From positions 204,561,978-204,625,977 of the forward strand of contig NC_081828.1 of the NCBI RefSeq assembly GCF_030867095.1: a DNA stretch of 64,000 nucleotides, read 5' to 3'. A program made the translations under genes and the position numbers. Shown piece by piece: positions 10,116 through 19,105 of the stretch (positions within the stretch are counted from its first letter, which is position 1; every line of letters begins with the position of its first letter). The notes below the pieces were generated by a model that saw nothing but the letters and a program-made list of their open reading frames with translations, was not told the DNA's origin and made no database searches. This DNA comes from Alligator mississippiensis. Lineage: Eukaryota > Chordata > Crocodylia > Alligatoridae.

Positions 10116-11196
10116 CCTCCATCCTTTGGATGGAGGCCTTTCTTTTTAGCCTCAGGAGGTTTGCTAGGTCCTTGGAGAGCCAGGGGGGCTGCTGTGCCCT
10201 CTTGCTGCCTTTCCTCCGAGATGGAATAGACTTAGTTTGTGCATTGAGGATCGCTCCCTTGAGGAGCAACCACTCATCTTGAACTCCCCTCTCCCTGTGG
10301 TCACAGTCCCTTAGGGCCTCACTGACAAGTCTCCTGAGCTTGTCAAAGTCGGCTTTCCTGAAGTCAAGGACTTGCGTGTTGCTGACTGACTTACCAGCTT
10401 TTCGGTGGATGGTGAAGGTGATCAGCTCGTGGTCGCTGTCACCCAGCTTCCCATCGATCACTAGGTCGCCGACTAGGTCATCCCCAGTAGCCAGTACCAG
10501 GTCGAGCAGTGCTTTGCCTCTCGTTGGCCTATAGACTTCTTGAGTCAGGTAGAGGTCATCCACGCATGAGAGGAAGCTCTGCGACCGCTCAGATTTTGCT
10601 GAGCGATCCTCCCACGAGATGTCCGGGTAATTGAAGTCACCCATGACAACCATGGTCCTGGAGCAAGCTGCCTCAGCCAGTTCCTGGGCAAACTCCTGGT
10701 CAAGCTCAGGACTTTGGGTGGGAGGTCTGTAATAGACTCCCACCATTGTGTCCCCTGTGCCGTGTTCCCCACGGATTTTAACCCAGAGGGTCTCCAGCCG
10801 TCCACCCTGGTCGCCAATATCGGCTTGCAGGGACGCGTAGCTTTCCTTAACATAGAGAGCTACACCCCCACCCCTTTTCTCTACACGATCCCTCCTGTAC
10901 AGGGTATAGCCATCTATCCCCGTGGTCCAGTCATGGGTGGAGTCCCACCAGGTCTCCGTTATCCCTATGACATCGTAACTGTTTGCACTGAGCAGGAGAA
11001 TGAGCTCCTCCTGCTTATTCCCCAAGCTCCTGGCATTAGTGTACAGGCAGGCAAGTGCCCCCTGGGGGGCTCCTTCCTTGCCCACAGATTTTACCAGGGC
11101 TGGGGCTGGGGTGGGCTCCCTTGAGTGCCGTGATCCGCTGGCTTTGCAAGGATTGCTCAGTGGGCCAGCAGTGGCGGTAGTCCCCCCGTCCCCCAA
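10066..11196 (-). CDS. CR1 ORF2, APE-type endonuclease part
   Basis: N-terminal 340-odd residues of ORF2, which nicks target DNA to prime reverse transcription. APE-family motifs are in order: TNARSLGNK with Asn54, GITETWW with Glu81, GVYYRPP with Tyr156, GDFNYPDI with Asp187 and Asn189, LLDLVLA with Asp232, and SDHELI with Asp255-His256. All expected catalytic positions are present. The Met at 11196 lies five bases after the ORF1 stop, the tight ORF spacing typical of CR1. The linker (PPWLSKDLANLLRLKRKA) follows; the frame leaves the RT frame near 10.1 kb and ends at a stop at 10066. Confidence 0.9.
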   Translation of the reverse strand: MGDGGTTATAGPLSNPCKASGSRHSREPTPAPALVKSVGKEGAPQGALACLYTNARSLGNKQEELILLLSANSYDVIGITETWWDSTHDWTTGIDGYTLYRRDRVEKRGGGVALYVKESYASLQADIGDQGGRLETLWVKIRGEHGTGDTMVGVYYRPPTQSPELDQEFAQELAEAACSRTMVVMGDFNYPDISWEDRSAKSERSQSFLSCVDDLYLTQEVYRPTRGKALLDLVLATGDDLVGDLVIDGKLGDSDHELITFTIHRKAGKSVSNTQVLDFRKADFDKLRRLVSEALRDCDHRERGVQDEWLLLKGAILNAQTKSIPSRRKGSKRAQQPPWLSKDLANLLRLKRKASIQRMEDGSHLQGGLFCTGPVL

Positions 11197-11201
11197 CGGG
11201 C

Positions 11202-12299
11202 TTAGTTTAAAGCCCGGTGGAGCAGGTCAGCCAGTCTGGCTGAGAAGACCCTCCTCCCTAGGGGAGAGAGGTGGAGACCATCTCTTCCCAGCAGCTCGCT
11301 GCCTCTCTTGCCAAAGAGTGGGCTGTGGTCATGAAAGCCAAAGCCTTCCTGACGACACCAGCGCCGCAGTCTTTGGTTGACCACATAGATCCTCCTGTCC
11401 CTTCTCAGCCCATAGCCTGAGACTGGGAGGATTGACGAGAACACCACCTGTGCCCCCAGACCCTTAAGCCCCGCTCCCAAATCCCTGTAGCACCTCATGA
11501 CTTGGCTGGGAGTGCTTCGAGCCGTGTCATTGGTGCCCACATGAATAAGGAGCATGGGATAGTGGTCTGTGGGTTTGAGGAGCTTGGGGATCCTCTCCGC
11601 AATGTCCCGGATGCGGGCCCCTGGGAAGCAGCAGACTTGCCGGGCTAAGGGGTTGGGGTGGCTGATTGGCCCCTCAGTCCCCCTCAGGAGGGAGTCTCCC
11701 ACAACAAACACCTTACATTTTGTCTTGGGGAGAGCAGGGGCGGGAGCTGCAGTTAGGCCCATGTTGCCTGTGGGGGCCGGCAACTCAGCAGGCTCTGCTG
11801 GGGCAGCAAGAGGTGCATCCCTGTTGCTCAGTTCTGGTGGGGGAGGGGCCTTGGTGCGGCGGGCCTTAGGGCCCTTGACCACCTTGGTCCATGCCCCTGG
11901 CTGGACACAGCAGGAGGTCCCAGAGTCCTCCTTTGGTGTGGAGGGAGACTGTGATCTACCCTCTGCCTCCCGGGGGAGAAGGGCCTGGCAGTAGAAGTCT
12001 ATCTCCTGCTCACAGTCCCTGATGGCACGCAGTCTCTGGACTGTGGCCTGGAGCTCCTCCAGCTGGCGCACCAGAGACCCCAAAAGGGAGCAGACCCCGC
12101 AAGGGGAGGTCGCCATGCTCCCAGGCCCCAGAGCCTGAAAAAGGGACAGGCAGCCCCCGCAGCCAAGAGCCAGGGGCTCCGTCTGCGTGGAGCCCAGAAC
12201 CAGGGGCTCTGTCTGGGTGGCCATCTCTGAGGTGCCAGAGGGGGGGGCCGCGGAGCCCAAGGGGACCCTCGGGGTGCAGCGCGTGCCCATCCGTGTCAT
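11202..12299 (-). CDS. CR1 ORF1 with SGNH esterase domain
   Basis: Uninterrupted 365-residue ORF1. Residues 45-70 hold two CxxC pairs (CGGC 47-50, CGVC 67-70), followed by a predicted coiled coil (about 72-105, LVRQLEELQATVQRLRAI). A Pro/Ala-rich linker (110-192) leads to an SGNH/GDSL-like domain from about 195. It has block I GDSLLRG with Ser203, block II FPGA with Gly226, block III GTND (255-258), and block V DGLHLS with Asp340 and His343. The catalytic Ser-Asp-His set is complete. ORF1 of CR1 elements is known to carry this esterase; its role is thought to involve RNP or membrane association. The start at 12299 is the first in-frame Met; Met4 and Met26 are alternatives. Confidence 0.88.
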   Translation of the reverse strand: MTRMGTRCTPRVPLGSAAPPSGTSEMATQTEPLVLGSTQTEPLALGCGGCLSLFQALGPGSMATSPCGVCSLLGSLVRQLEELQATVQRLRAIRDCEQEIDFYCQALLPREAEGRSQSPSTPKEDSGTSCCVQPGAWTKVVKGPKARRTKAPPPPELSNRDAPLAAPAEPAELPAPTGNMGLTAAPAPALPKTKCKVFVVGDSLLRGTEGPISHPNPLARQVCCFPGARIRDIAERIPKLLKPTDHYPMLLIHVGTNDTARSTPSQVMRCYRDLGAGLKGLGAQVVFSSILPVSGYGLRRDRRIYVVNQRLRRWCRQEGFGFHDHSPLFGKRGSELLGRDGLHLSPLGRRVFSARLADLLHRALN

Positions 12300-12716
12300 G
12301 CCTCTGGTAGGCTGGCTACGGATGGGGCTGTCTACCCTGGGGGGTGCACTGGCAGGGTCCGGCGCCCTCCCGCACGCCTTCCCACGTGAACTCCACGCTA
12401 ACTCACATGCCGGCAGAGAAGCGCGCCTGTTTGCGCAGCCTGTTCATGCGGCTCCGGTCGCGTGGCTCCCTGGGGGGCTGGGCCAAGTAGGGGCCTGGGC
12501 GGGGCTTGACCTGGCCCGGCTCCACTCAGCCGCCGCCTCCCACACACACACTAAGGGGTTAGCCCCCTCTCTCCACGGGCCCCGCTTACCCCGGCTGTGC
12601 TGGGGGTCAGCGGGGGGCTCCGCGGCTTCTGGAGGGTTTCTGGGGGGCTTCGGGGGAGTGGGGGCGCAGCGAGCTTTCACCCACGCGTCTCTCGCCGCTC
12701 CTGCGTCTAACTGAGT
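12300..12716 (-). promoter_or_regulatory. CpG-rich 5' UTR / internal promoter region of CR1
   Basis: The only clearly CpG-rich block in the window, with many GCGC, CGCG and CCGCC elements. It is upstream of ORF1 in a CR1 that is otherwise nearly full length. CR1 5' UTRs act as internal promoters. The low CpG decay suggests a young insertion. The exact 5' end is placed where GC content drops, at about 12716. Confidence 0.55.
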
Positions 12717-13320
12717 TTACTTCAGTTTAATTTTCCCTAAGTTGAAGTGTACACATGTACACAATGGCTGGGCCTGATCCTTACCTGCTAGTGGGCTGAG
12801 AGGTCCCTGACCTGTGGGGGGGAGGGCAGTGCTTCCATCTGTGGCAGCGGCAGTGCCCTCCAGGTGGTACCTGGCCCAGGTGGTTCTGGGGGACACCAGA
12901 ACCACGGAGGGAACCACCAGCCCCCCTGCAGCCACAGAGGGAAGCACTAGGCCCCCCCACCCCTGCAGCCATGGTGTGGGGGGAAGCACAGGGCTCTGCG
13001 CAGCTCAGGCAGGCAGGCTTCAGGGAGAGGGGGGAAAAAAAATCAGGCTCGCTACTTTTTTTGGTTTTGTTTTTTTTTCTTCAATGGAGTGTGTCTGCAC
13101 AGTCCCTGAGCTGCACGGGGCCTGGTGCTTCCCTCCACAGCTGTAAGGTAGCAAATTAAAACACCTCAGAGGTGTCTTATTTTGCTATGTCCCAAAGACA
13201 TTTAATGTGCAATATGCTGCTGACAGTGTAAACAGTAGCGCCACTGAGACACAATACACCGACGACGATATAAGCAACAGCACCATTAAAGCGGTGCAAA
13301 AGGGCATTTAAGCCACTTTA
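12717..13320. other. Unassigned stretch between two CR1 copies
   Basis: No recognised gene. It includes a GTACACATGTAC palindrome at about 12749 and GC-rich stretches with short tandem similarity. It could be part of a DNA transposon; I cannot classify it. Confidence 0.35.
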
Positions 13321-14570
13321 AAGGCCAATTTTGTGGCATGTACAAAGGTCCTTTGGTAGCTATTCCTGACTTCCATCCCTTGTAGGCTTCTCATTTTGAT
13401 TTCAGGAGGTCCATGTCTTCCCTGTTGAGCCAAGGGGTCTCCCAGCCCTTTGCTGCCTTTCTTATGAAAGGGAATGGACTCCCTTTGAGCTTTTAGGATC
13501 GCTTCCTTGAGAAATGACCACACTTCTTGTACCCACTTCCTCATCGGGTCATGGTCCCGCAGGGCCTCACCAACCAATCCCTTAAGCTTGAAGAAGTCAG
13601 CTTTCCTAAAATCAAGGATTTCTACTTTTACTGGCCAATTTCCTTGACTTACAGTGATTGGAGAAAGTGATCATCTCATGGTCACTGACGCCCAGTTTCC
13701 CTTCAATCCTCAGGTTGCTCACTAGATCATCTCCTTTGGCCAGAACCAAGTCTAGGAGTGCCTTGCTCATGGTTGGCCCGTAGACTTCTTGTGTTAGATA
13801 GAGCTCCTCAATGCAAGTGAGGAAGCTTTGTGAGTGATTGGATCTAGCTGAGCACTCATCCCATAAGATGTCTGGGTAGTTGAAGTCACCCACGATGACC
13901 ATGCTCCAAGAGCATGCAGCCTCTGCCAATTCTCCAGAGAATTCCCGGTTGAGCTGTTCCTCTTGGTTTGGAGGTCTGTAATAAACTCCGATGGTCAAAT
14001 CCCCTTTCTTGTGCTCTCCCTGTATCTTGACCCAGAGGGTGTCAAGTTGCCCTTCTTTATTTCCAATCTTCACTTCTAGGGAGGTGTAATGTTCCGTCAC
14101 ATAGAAAGCAACTCCACTGCCCTTCTTTCCAACACAATCCCTCCTATACAGGGTGTATTCCCCTATGCCTGTGGTCCAGTCATAGGTGGAGTCCACCGGG
14201 TCTCTGTGATTCCTATGAGATCTTATTGGTTGTTGGTTAGTAGGAGGGCCAGTTCCTCCTGCTTCTTTGCCATACTTCTGGCAGTAGTGTGCAGGCATCT
14301 AAGCCTGCCGTTGGAGGCCCTAGGCTTCTGAGTGAACTGTGGAATAACCTGTCCATTGGCCGGTGCCAGAAACAGCTTCCTATTGTACCCTGGGATGCTG
14401 GTTTTGAGGCTGCCATTTTTTGGGCTTGTGCTAGCAGTTGATGGCCCATCCCTCAGTGATCTCAATTTAAAGCCCTATCCAGGAACTCCACCATTCTAGC
14501 TGAGGAAAAACTTCTTCCCCTTTGGTGTGAGGTTGATGCCATCCCTTCCCAACAGGCCACATGATGAAAT
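13321..14570 (-). mobile_element. Older CR1 LINE, endonuclease segment
   Basis: Diverged minus-strand CR1 covering the very end of ORF1 (14466-14570) and the ORF2 endonuclease. Frame 13612-14298 shows DWTTGIGEYTLYRRD, GVYYRPPNQ, VGDFNYPDILWDE, LDLVLAKGDDL and GVSDHEMITF. Frame 13308-13577 continues with the linker (RDHDPMRKWVQEVWSFLKEA). The ITETW block near 14220 is degraded and frames change near 14.2 and 13.6 kb. It aligns to about 10090-11310 of the near-complete copy. It ends just where the older 5908-8187 copy leaves off, so the two may once have been one element. Confidence 0.85.
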
Positions 14571-15549
14571 GATTCTTTTTGTGTTGGTTGATTTGTCATA
14601 CTTAATTTCATTTAAAAGAAACTTGTTCCATTGTGATATTTTGTACATGTTTACTAGTAGTTGATGCTTTTATAGCAATACAGATTTAAAAAAAATGCTT
14701 TTTAAAGCACTTTGGAATGGCTCTGACATTGATTCTTTTTGGAAAACACTCGGCATACTTCAAAAAAAGACTATTTCAGTTTATGTCTTTATGAACTATG
14801 AAATTAAAAAGGAGGAGACTGATTGGTACCCTAGACAAACTCAGAAATGAAAGAATTTGGTTTATAGGTACAGAAGACGGTCTTAAGTACTGCAAAGAAA
14901 GCTTTTATAGTATTTTTACTTAAGTTATTTTCCTTTTACATGCTTCTCTTCAGGGAATCTCACACCCCAGCAGGAGATCAAATGATCCCTGAGTGACAGA
15001 TAACTAGTTTCAATTTCCCAGTGGTTGAAAAGTGGGAGTGTAGTGAGAGACAGCCTTTGAAATGTTAATGCGCATTTTTACATCTCTATTCTGCCTCGGA
15101 TACTATAATAATTTTCATTAGATTGTAACCATTCATTACAGCATCTTCTTCAGTCTTCACCATATTGTTGGTGCCTGACCCAGGCCAGAGAGTTAGCTCC
15201 TCCTTTGCATTTTTTTTATTTTCCAATTGCCAATCCTGGTGTCAATATTCCAAAATTACCAGATGAAAAAGAAAATGCATATGCTAGGGGTATGTGGTTC
15301 CAGTCACGGTCTTTTGATTTGTCTTCTGCATTATGAGCTGTTTTGTGGTCACATTTTCAAGCTTTTCTCTTAAGCTACAAGGACCAGAAGCTAGACGTCT
15401 CATATAATCGCATGACTTCAGATACTAGAGCTCTAAGAGACACAACAAGCAGCATGAGAATTTCTGTAATGCATTGTGTTTTGGCAGCACAGTACTGGCT
15501 TTTTCAGTTACCTACATAGGTAAAATGTAGGCTAATCAACCCTTTAGAC
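14571..15549. other. AT-rich stretch, nothing recognised
   Basis: No coding motif, repeat family or RNA gene seen. Confidence 0.5.
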
Positions 15550-15818
15550 TAGTGATTCTTAACAAGGGTGCCATGGCACCCTGGGGTTCCTTGATATCCT
15601 TTCAAGGATGCCACAGGGTGCCATGCAATATTAGCACCACTGGGTATGAAAACATGATTCTGAGTTCCTTGCAACAAAAGAATTGTTCTATTATTTTTCT
15701 TTAGTGGAAAAATAAGCAACAACTAAGAGATGGCATTTTTAGAGTGCCTCATGTCCAGTGAGAAGTGCATTGAGTCTGTTAAAGGATGCCTGGTGTCTAA
15801 AAAGGTGGAGAACCACTG
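15550..15818. mobile_element. hAT-type MITE
   Basis: Terminal inverted repeats TAGTGATTCTTAAC at the left and, read on minus from the right, CAGTGGTTCTCCAC. The flanking 8-bp sequences are ctttagac (15542-15549) and ccttagag (15819-15826), matching at 6 of 8, the duplication length of hAT elements. 269 bp, non-coding. Confidence 0.7.
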
Positions 15819-16111
15819 CCTTAGAGGTAAGTATCTAGTTAAGATGCAGTTTTCTTTCACACTGATATGAAGTAATGTGTTCACCTGTTTTGCTTATGTC
15901 TCATATGCAGTGCCAGAGATAAGTCCTGTATCACCAGGCTTGAGAGCCTGAACCTTCCAAAGACCAGGTGTCACAGAGCACAGAGGTGCCCTGTGCCTGA
16001 AGAGGGGAAAACTGCCAGGGAAAAAGCCCTAGCAGGGAATAAGGAGCCCAGCTGTGGGTTGCCAGGGCAACCAGAGAAGGTCAGCTGACCCTAAGGGGCA
16101 GGGCCTGGCTC

Positions 16112-16118
16112 TTATAAA
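16112..16118 (+). promoter_or_regulatory. TATA box of LTR A1
   Basis: TTATAAA about 145 bases into the LTR, within CTTATAAAGCCCAGGAGC; a similar block (TATATAAGCTCAGG) occurs in the LTR at 63141. Confidence 0.5.
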
Positions 16119-16447
16119 GCCCAGGAGCTGAGGCCAGAGGCAGTTTGCTGCCAGCAGCCAGAGAGGCAGGAACTCCCTAAGCCAGGATGCGGGAAGAAGC
16201 CTGACTGCAGGTACAGCTTATGGCAGCTCTCAGAGGCTTGAGCAACGTTGTTATAGCCAGGTGGCTTATAGTTATATTATAGCCTAGGGGCTTGTGTTTT
16301 GCTTTGTTGTTGTTATAACCGGTGGTTTGGGTGAGGCTATTAGGGGTTGGAGGAGGCCTCATAGGGGACCCACAGTAGCGTGGGGACCCCAGCGCCAGTA
16401 AGGGTGTGGTGTATGGGGTGCATAGACCCCAGCCCCAGAGTGGGGAG

Positions 16448-16865
16448 TTTGAGAAGCCCCAGGGTGGGCGTGGCGAGCCCTAGAGAGGGGCACTTTTTTT
16501 AGAAGCCCTAGTGTGGGCATGGTGAGTCCTAGAGAGGGGCACTGTTGAGAAGCCCTAGTGTGGGCGTGGTGAACCCCAGAGAGGGGGCCTTATTGAGAAG
16601 CCCTAGTGTGGGCATGACGAACCCCAGAGAAAGGGGGCACTATTGTGAAGCCCCAGTGCGGGCATGGCGAGCCCCAGAGAGGGGGCAGCATCATTAGGGA
16701 GCCCAAGTGTGGGCACAGTGAGCCCCAGGGAGAGGGCAGCACCATTAGGAAGCCCAAGTTGGGCACAGTGAGCCCCAGAGAGGGGGCAACTTCATTAGGA
16801 AGCCCAAGTTGGGCACAGTGAGCCCCAGAGAGGGGGCAGCATAAGCCCAAGTGTGGGCACAGAGA
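16448..16865 (+). repeat. ~50-bp minisatellite, about 8 units, within LTR A1
   Basis: Units of 47-52 bases share AGAAGCCCTAGTGTGGGC, followed by a GAGCCCCAGAGAGGGGGC core. Early units carry CCCTAGTGTGGG and later ones CCCAAGTTGGGC, so unit types are ordered along the array. Confidence 0.88.
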
Positions 16866-17142
16866 AGGAAGGCCCAGGGAGAACAGGAAGGGGCCAAAGA
16901 GGGATAGAATTGAGACAACAGTGATTCCATCGGTGAGGTGTGGACTGCGGTGTAGGGGAGGAAACGGAGCCGCAGATAGCACCCCCTAGCGGCGGGGCAG
17001 TATAAGGGCAGCCTCCTGTTAATTTATACTAATTAATTAATTAAGATCAAGGCATGGCAGGCGAGTAGGCGGGCGGTTGCCCCAGAGACAGGTGTGTGGG
17101 CCACATTAAGGCCGGCCCAGAGTGGGCACTTGTCACACCAGG

Positions 17143-18465
17143 TCTTTCAGGTTGATAGTTTGGCTCTGATGCATCCCAGTGCTTAAGAGCCACCCTCCCA
17201 TTCTCTCCTGCCATGTCTTGGTCTTATTCAATGTGTGGAAGGCTCCTGGCCATCATGGGGCTCTGTGTGGGTGTTCTGTGGGTTATTCCTACAGGGCTCC
17301 ATAGGCAACTGGTAGGGGGTGCATGGGGGTGCACGTGCCCCCCTGATGGGGCTGGTGACCCCCTGACCGCTGACACTGATGCTGTCGGTAGGGCTGGTGC
17401 CCCCCCTGACAGGACCACTGCTATTGGTAGTTTCTGCGGGTGCCCCCTCAGATTCAGGAAGCACAAGTCAGTCATGCAGGGCTCCTTCCTTCCTTTTACC
17501 CCATCCATGCACCAACCAGCTCTTAGGCCTGCAGGTCCAGCTTGGTTTGTAGGGTGAGCTGTTTGCACCCTTTGTGCCCAAGGTTTGCACGTGAGGGCAG
17601 TCGACAGGACAAGCCTCTACATTCTGCTGCCCTTAAACCAAAAATGCCTCCCAGGCTCGCATTAAAGGTCAAGCAAATGCGTTCCAGTTCATTTTGCTTC
17701 AAAATGAATCTATGCCTCAATTGCTCGCAGTCAGTTCAGTCCCTACTTCGTGGCCTTGGTGACTCTGGCCGATTTATTGTCTCCTGTAGCTTTGTCAATC
17801 CATTAAGCCTTAATGCATTAGTCAAGCTCCACCTCCCACATTAATTAAACTCGTATATTGGTCCCTTGGACCTGCTCCTCCAAGCTTTTCCTCCCAAAAA
17901 GACAAAAAAGATTTACTGGTGCCACTCACGCCTGAAGATCCAGTCCCCAGCACATCTGCTGCTGCTACGAGGCAGTCAACCCCTTTTGTCTCTGCCTGTT
18001 TCCAGGTGGGGAGGGAGAAGCTTCTCCTGCTCCCTTTCCCTTGCAGCTCCTGGAATCTCACACAGGATCCCTCTGAGTTCTCAGGCTGTCGGGCCTCATT
18101 GGTGCATAGGAGTCTATCCCAGTGCTCCACGTATAGGATACACCGCTCTCCACCTCTGTGCTGCATCTGTTCCACATCATACTGGCCCTGCTGATTGCCG
18201 GCACCAGTTGTCCCAGCGTGCCTGCCAATGTGCAGCGAGCCAACGTGTACAAAGCGTGCCTGCTGCCATGCCTGCTGTTCCTGCTCTGCTGCTGGCACTA
18301 CCCTCATTCCTACAAGTATATAGGAAATGCCCCCAGCCCTTACCAAGCCATGCTGCTTTTCCCTGGTGCCCAGTGAAGGTTTCCTGGGGATTCCTAGGGG
18401 AGCCATGTGCTAGATTCCCACACGCCTGTATCTCTGTTGCTTCCTGAGATATCCCAGTCTTCTGT
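17143..18465. other. Unassigned stretch with overlapping open frames on both strands
   Basis: Open frames of about 190 residues occur on both strands over 17822-18447 (minus 17822-18406, plus 17866-18447). Neither shows a domain I recognise. Both are rich in residues expected from GC-biased non-coding DNA. Around 17300-17460 are repeated GTGCCCCCCTGA-like blocks of unknown origin. I do not call a gene. Confidence 0.4.
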
Positions 18466-19105
18466 GTGTGCTCAGTAAATGGTGTCCAGCTTCTTGATGG
18501 AGGATTAATTCCTGCTCAGTGGAGCAGACCAGCAACATCTCCAGGAACTGTGGGATGGCAAGCTGAGTCAAATAATGAGTACAACATCCAAGGTTCATTC
18601 ACTTGCAAATCTACCAACCTTATATATGCCATTGCTTGCTTACAATGCCCATTTGCTATATATATTGGAAAGACAGAGTAATCTCCGTATGTAAGAATGA
18701 ACACCAATCAGGCATCAACTGCAGAAAGAAACAAAAGCCTGTGGCACAATATTTCGGCCTCCCTAGACACTCCATCACTGACTCCAGGATTGCTATTCGT
18801 AGTCAGCAAAATTTTAAAAAGCAGTTTGAATAGGAAATTGTGGACCAAGAATTCATCCACAGACTAGAGTGTGTTAAGTATGGTTTACAGGGTCTATGGA
18901 TTCTTATCCCATTACCTGGATTAGTTTCTGTGACCTCTTTGTTCCTATGGGTTCTTTGTTTGCTTGCTTCTCACGGCACTCACCGTCTCCCTCCCTCCTG
19001 CTCTGTGCTGTTCTTTCACAGCATCTGATAAAGTGAACTTGGGCTCATAAAAGCTTGTGCTCTCTCTCTGTATCTTATTTAGTTAGTCTATAAAGGTACA
19101 TATCT
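18466..19105 (+). mobile_element. Penelope-like element, GIY-YIG end and 3' tail
   Basis: The 3' part of a PLE. It encodes the GIY-YIG endonuclease region, GSFTCKSTNLIYAIACLQCP then IYIGKTE, followed in a second frame by CKNEHQSGINCRK, PVAQYFGLPRHSITDSRIAI and QNFKKQFE. These match the YIG, R..H and H-N parts of PLE endonucleases. The tail at 19018-19105 (GCATCTGATAAAGTGAAC, CATAAAAGCTTGTGCTC, AGTTAGTCTATAAAGGT) is the same tail found as inverted pairs at 30431-30560 and 36970-37165. The copy is 5'-truncated and degraded. Confidence 0.7.

Larger units (their letters stand above)
8188..12716 (-). mobile_element. Near-complete CR1 LINE
   Basis: About 4.5 kb on minus. It has a CpG-rich 5' UTR (12300-12716), ORF1 with an SGNH esterase domain (11202-12299), ORF2 endonuclease (10066-11196), RT and C-terminal region (8288-10115), and a 3' end made of a repeated TTTCATAGA unit at 8188-8215. 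The order and length match full-length CR1 elements of turtles and crocodilians. ORF1 and the endonuclease are uninterrupted. ORF2 changes frame near 10.1, 8.9 and 8.75 kb, so the copy is not intact. No clear target duplication was seen, as is usual for CR1. Confidence 0.92.
15969..17137 (+). mobile_element. Solo LTR, family A (copy A1)
   Basis: LTR fossil, 1169 bp, starting TGTCACAGAGCAC and ending CACTTGTCACA, with a perfect 5-bp duplication CCAGG (15964-15968, 17138-17142). It has a TATA box at 16112 and an internal minisatellite (16448-16865). The 3' third (16930-17137) is colinear with the minus-strand copy A2 at 528-760, including an AATTAATTAATTAA run. No internal retroviral region. 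Moderately old. Confidence 0.85.

Noticed and set aside
16448-16865. Regular ~50-bp repeats that could suggest a CRISPR-like array
   Set aside because: Units are contiguous and diverged with no unique spacers, and they lie inside an LTR in a vertebrate genome; it is a minisatellite.
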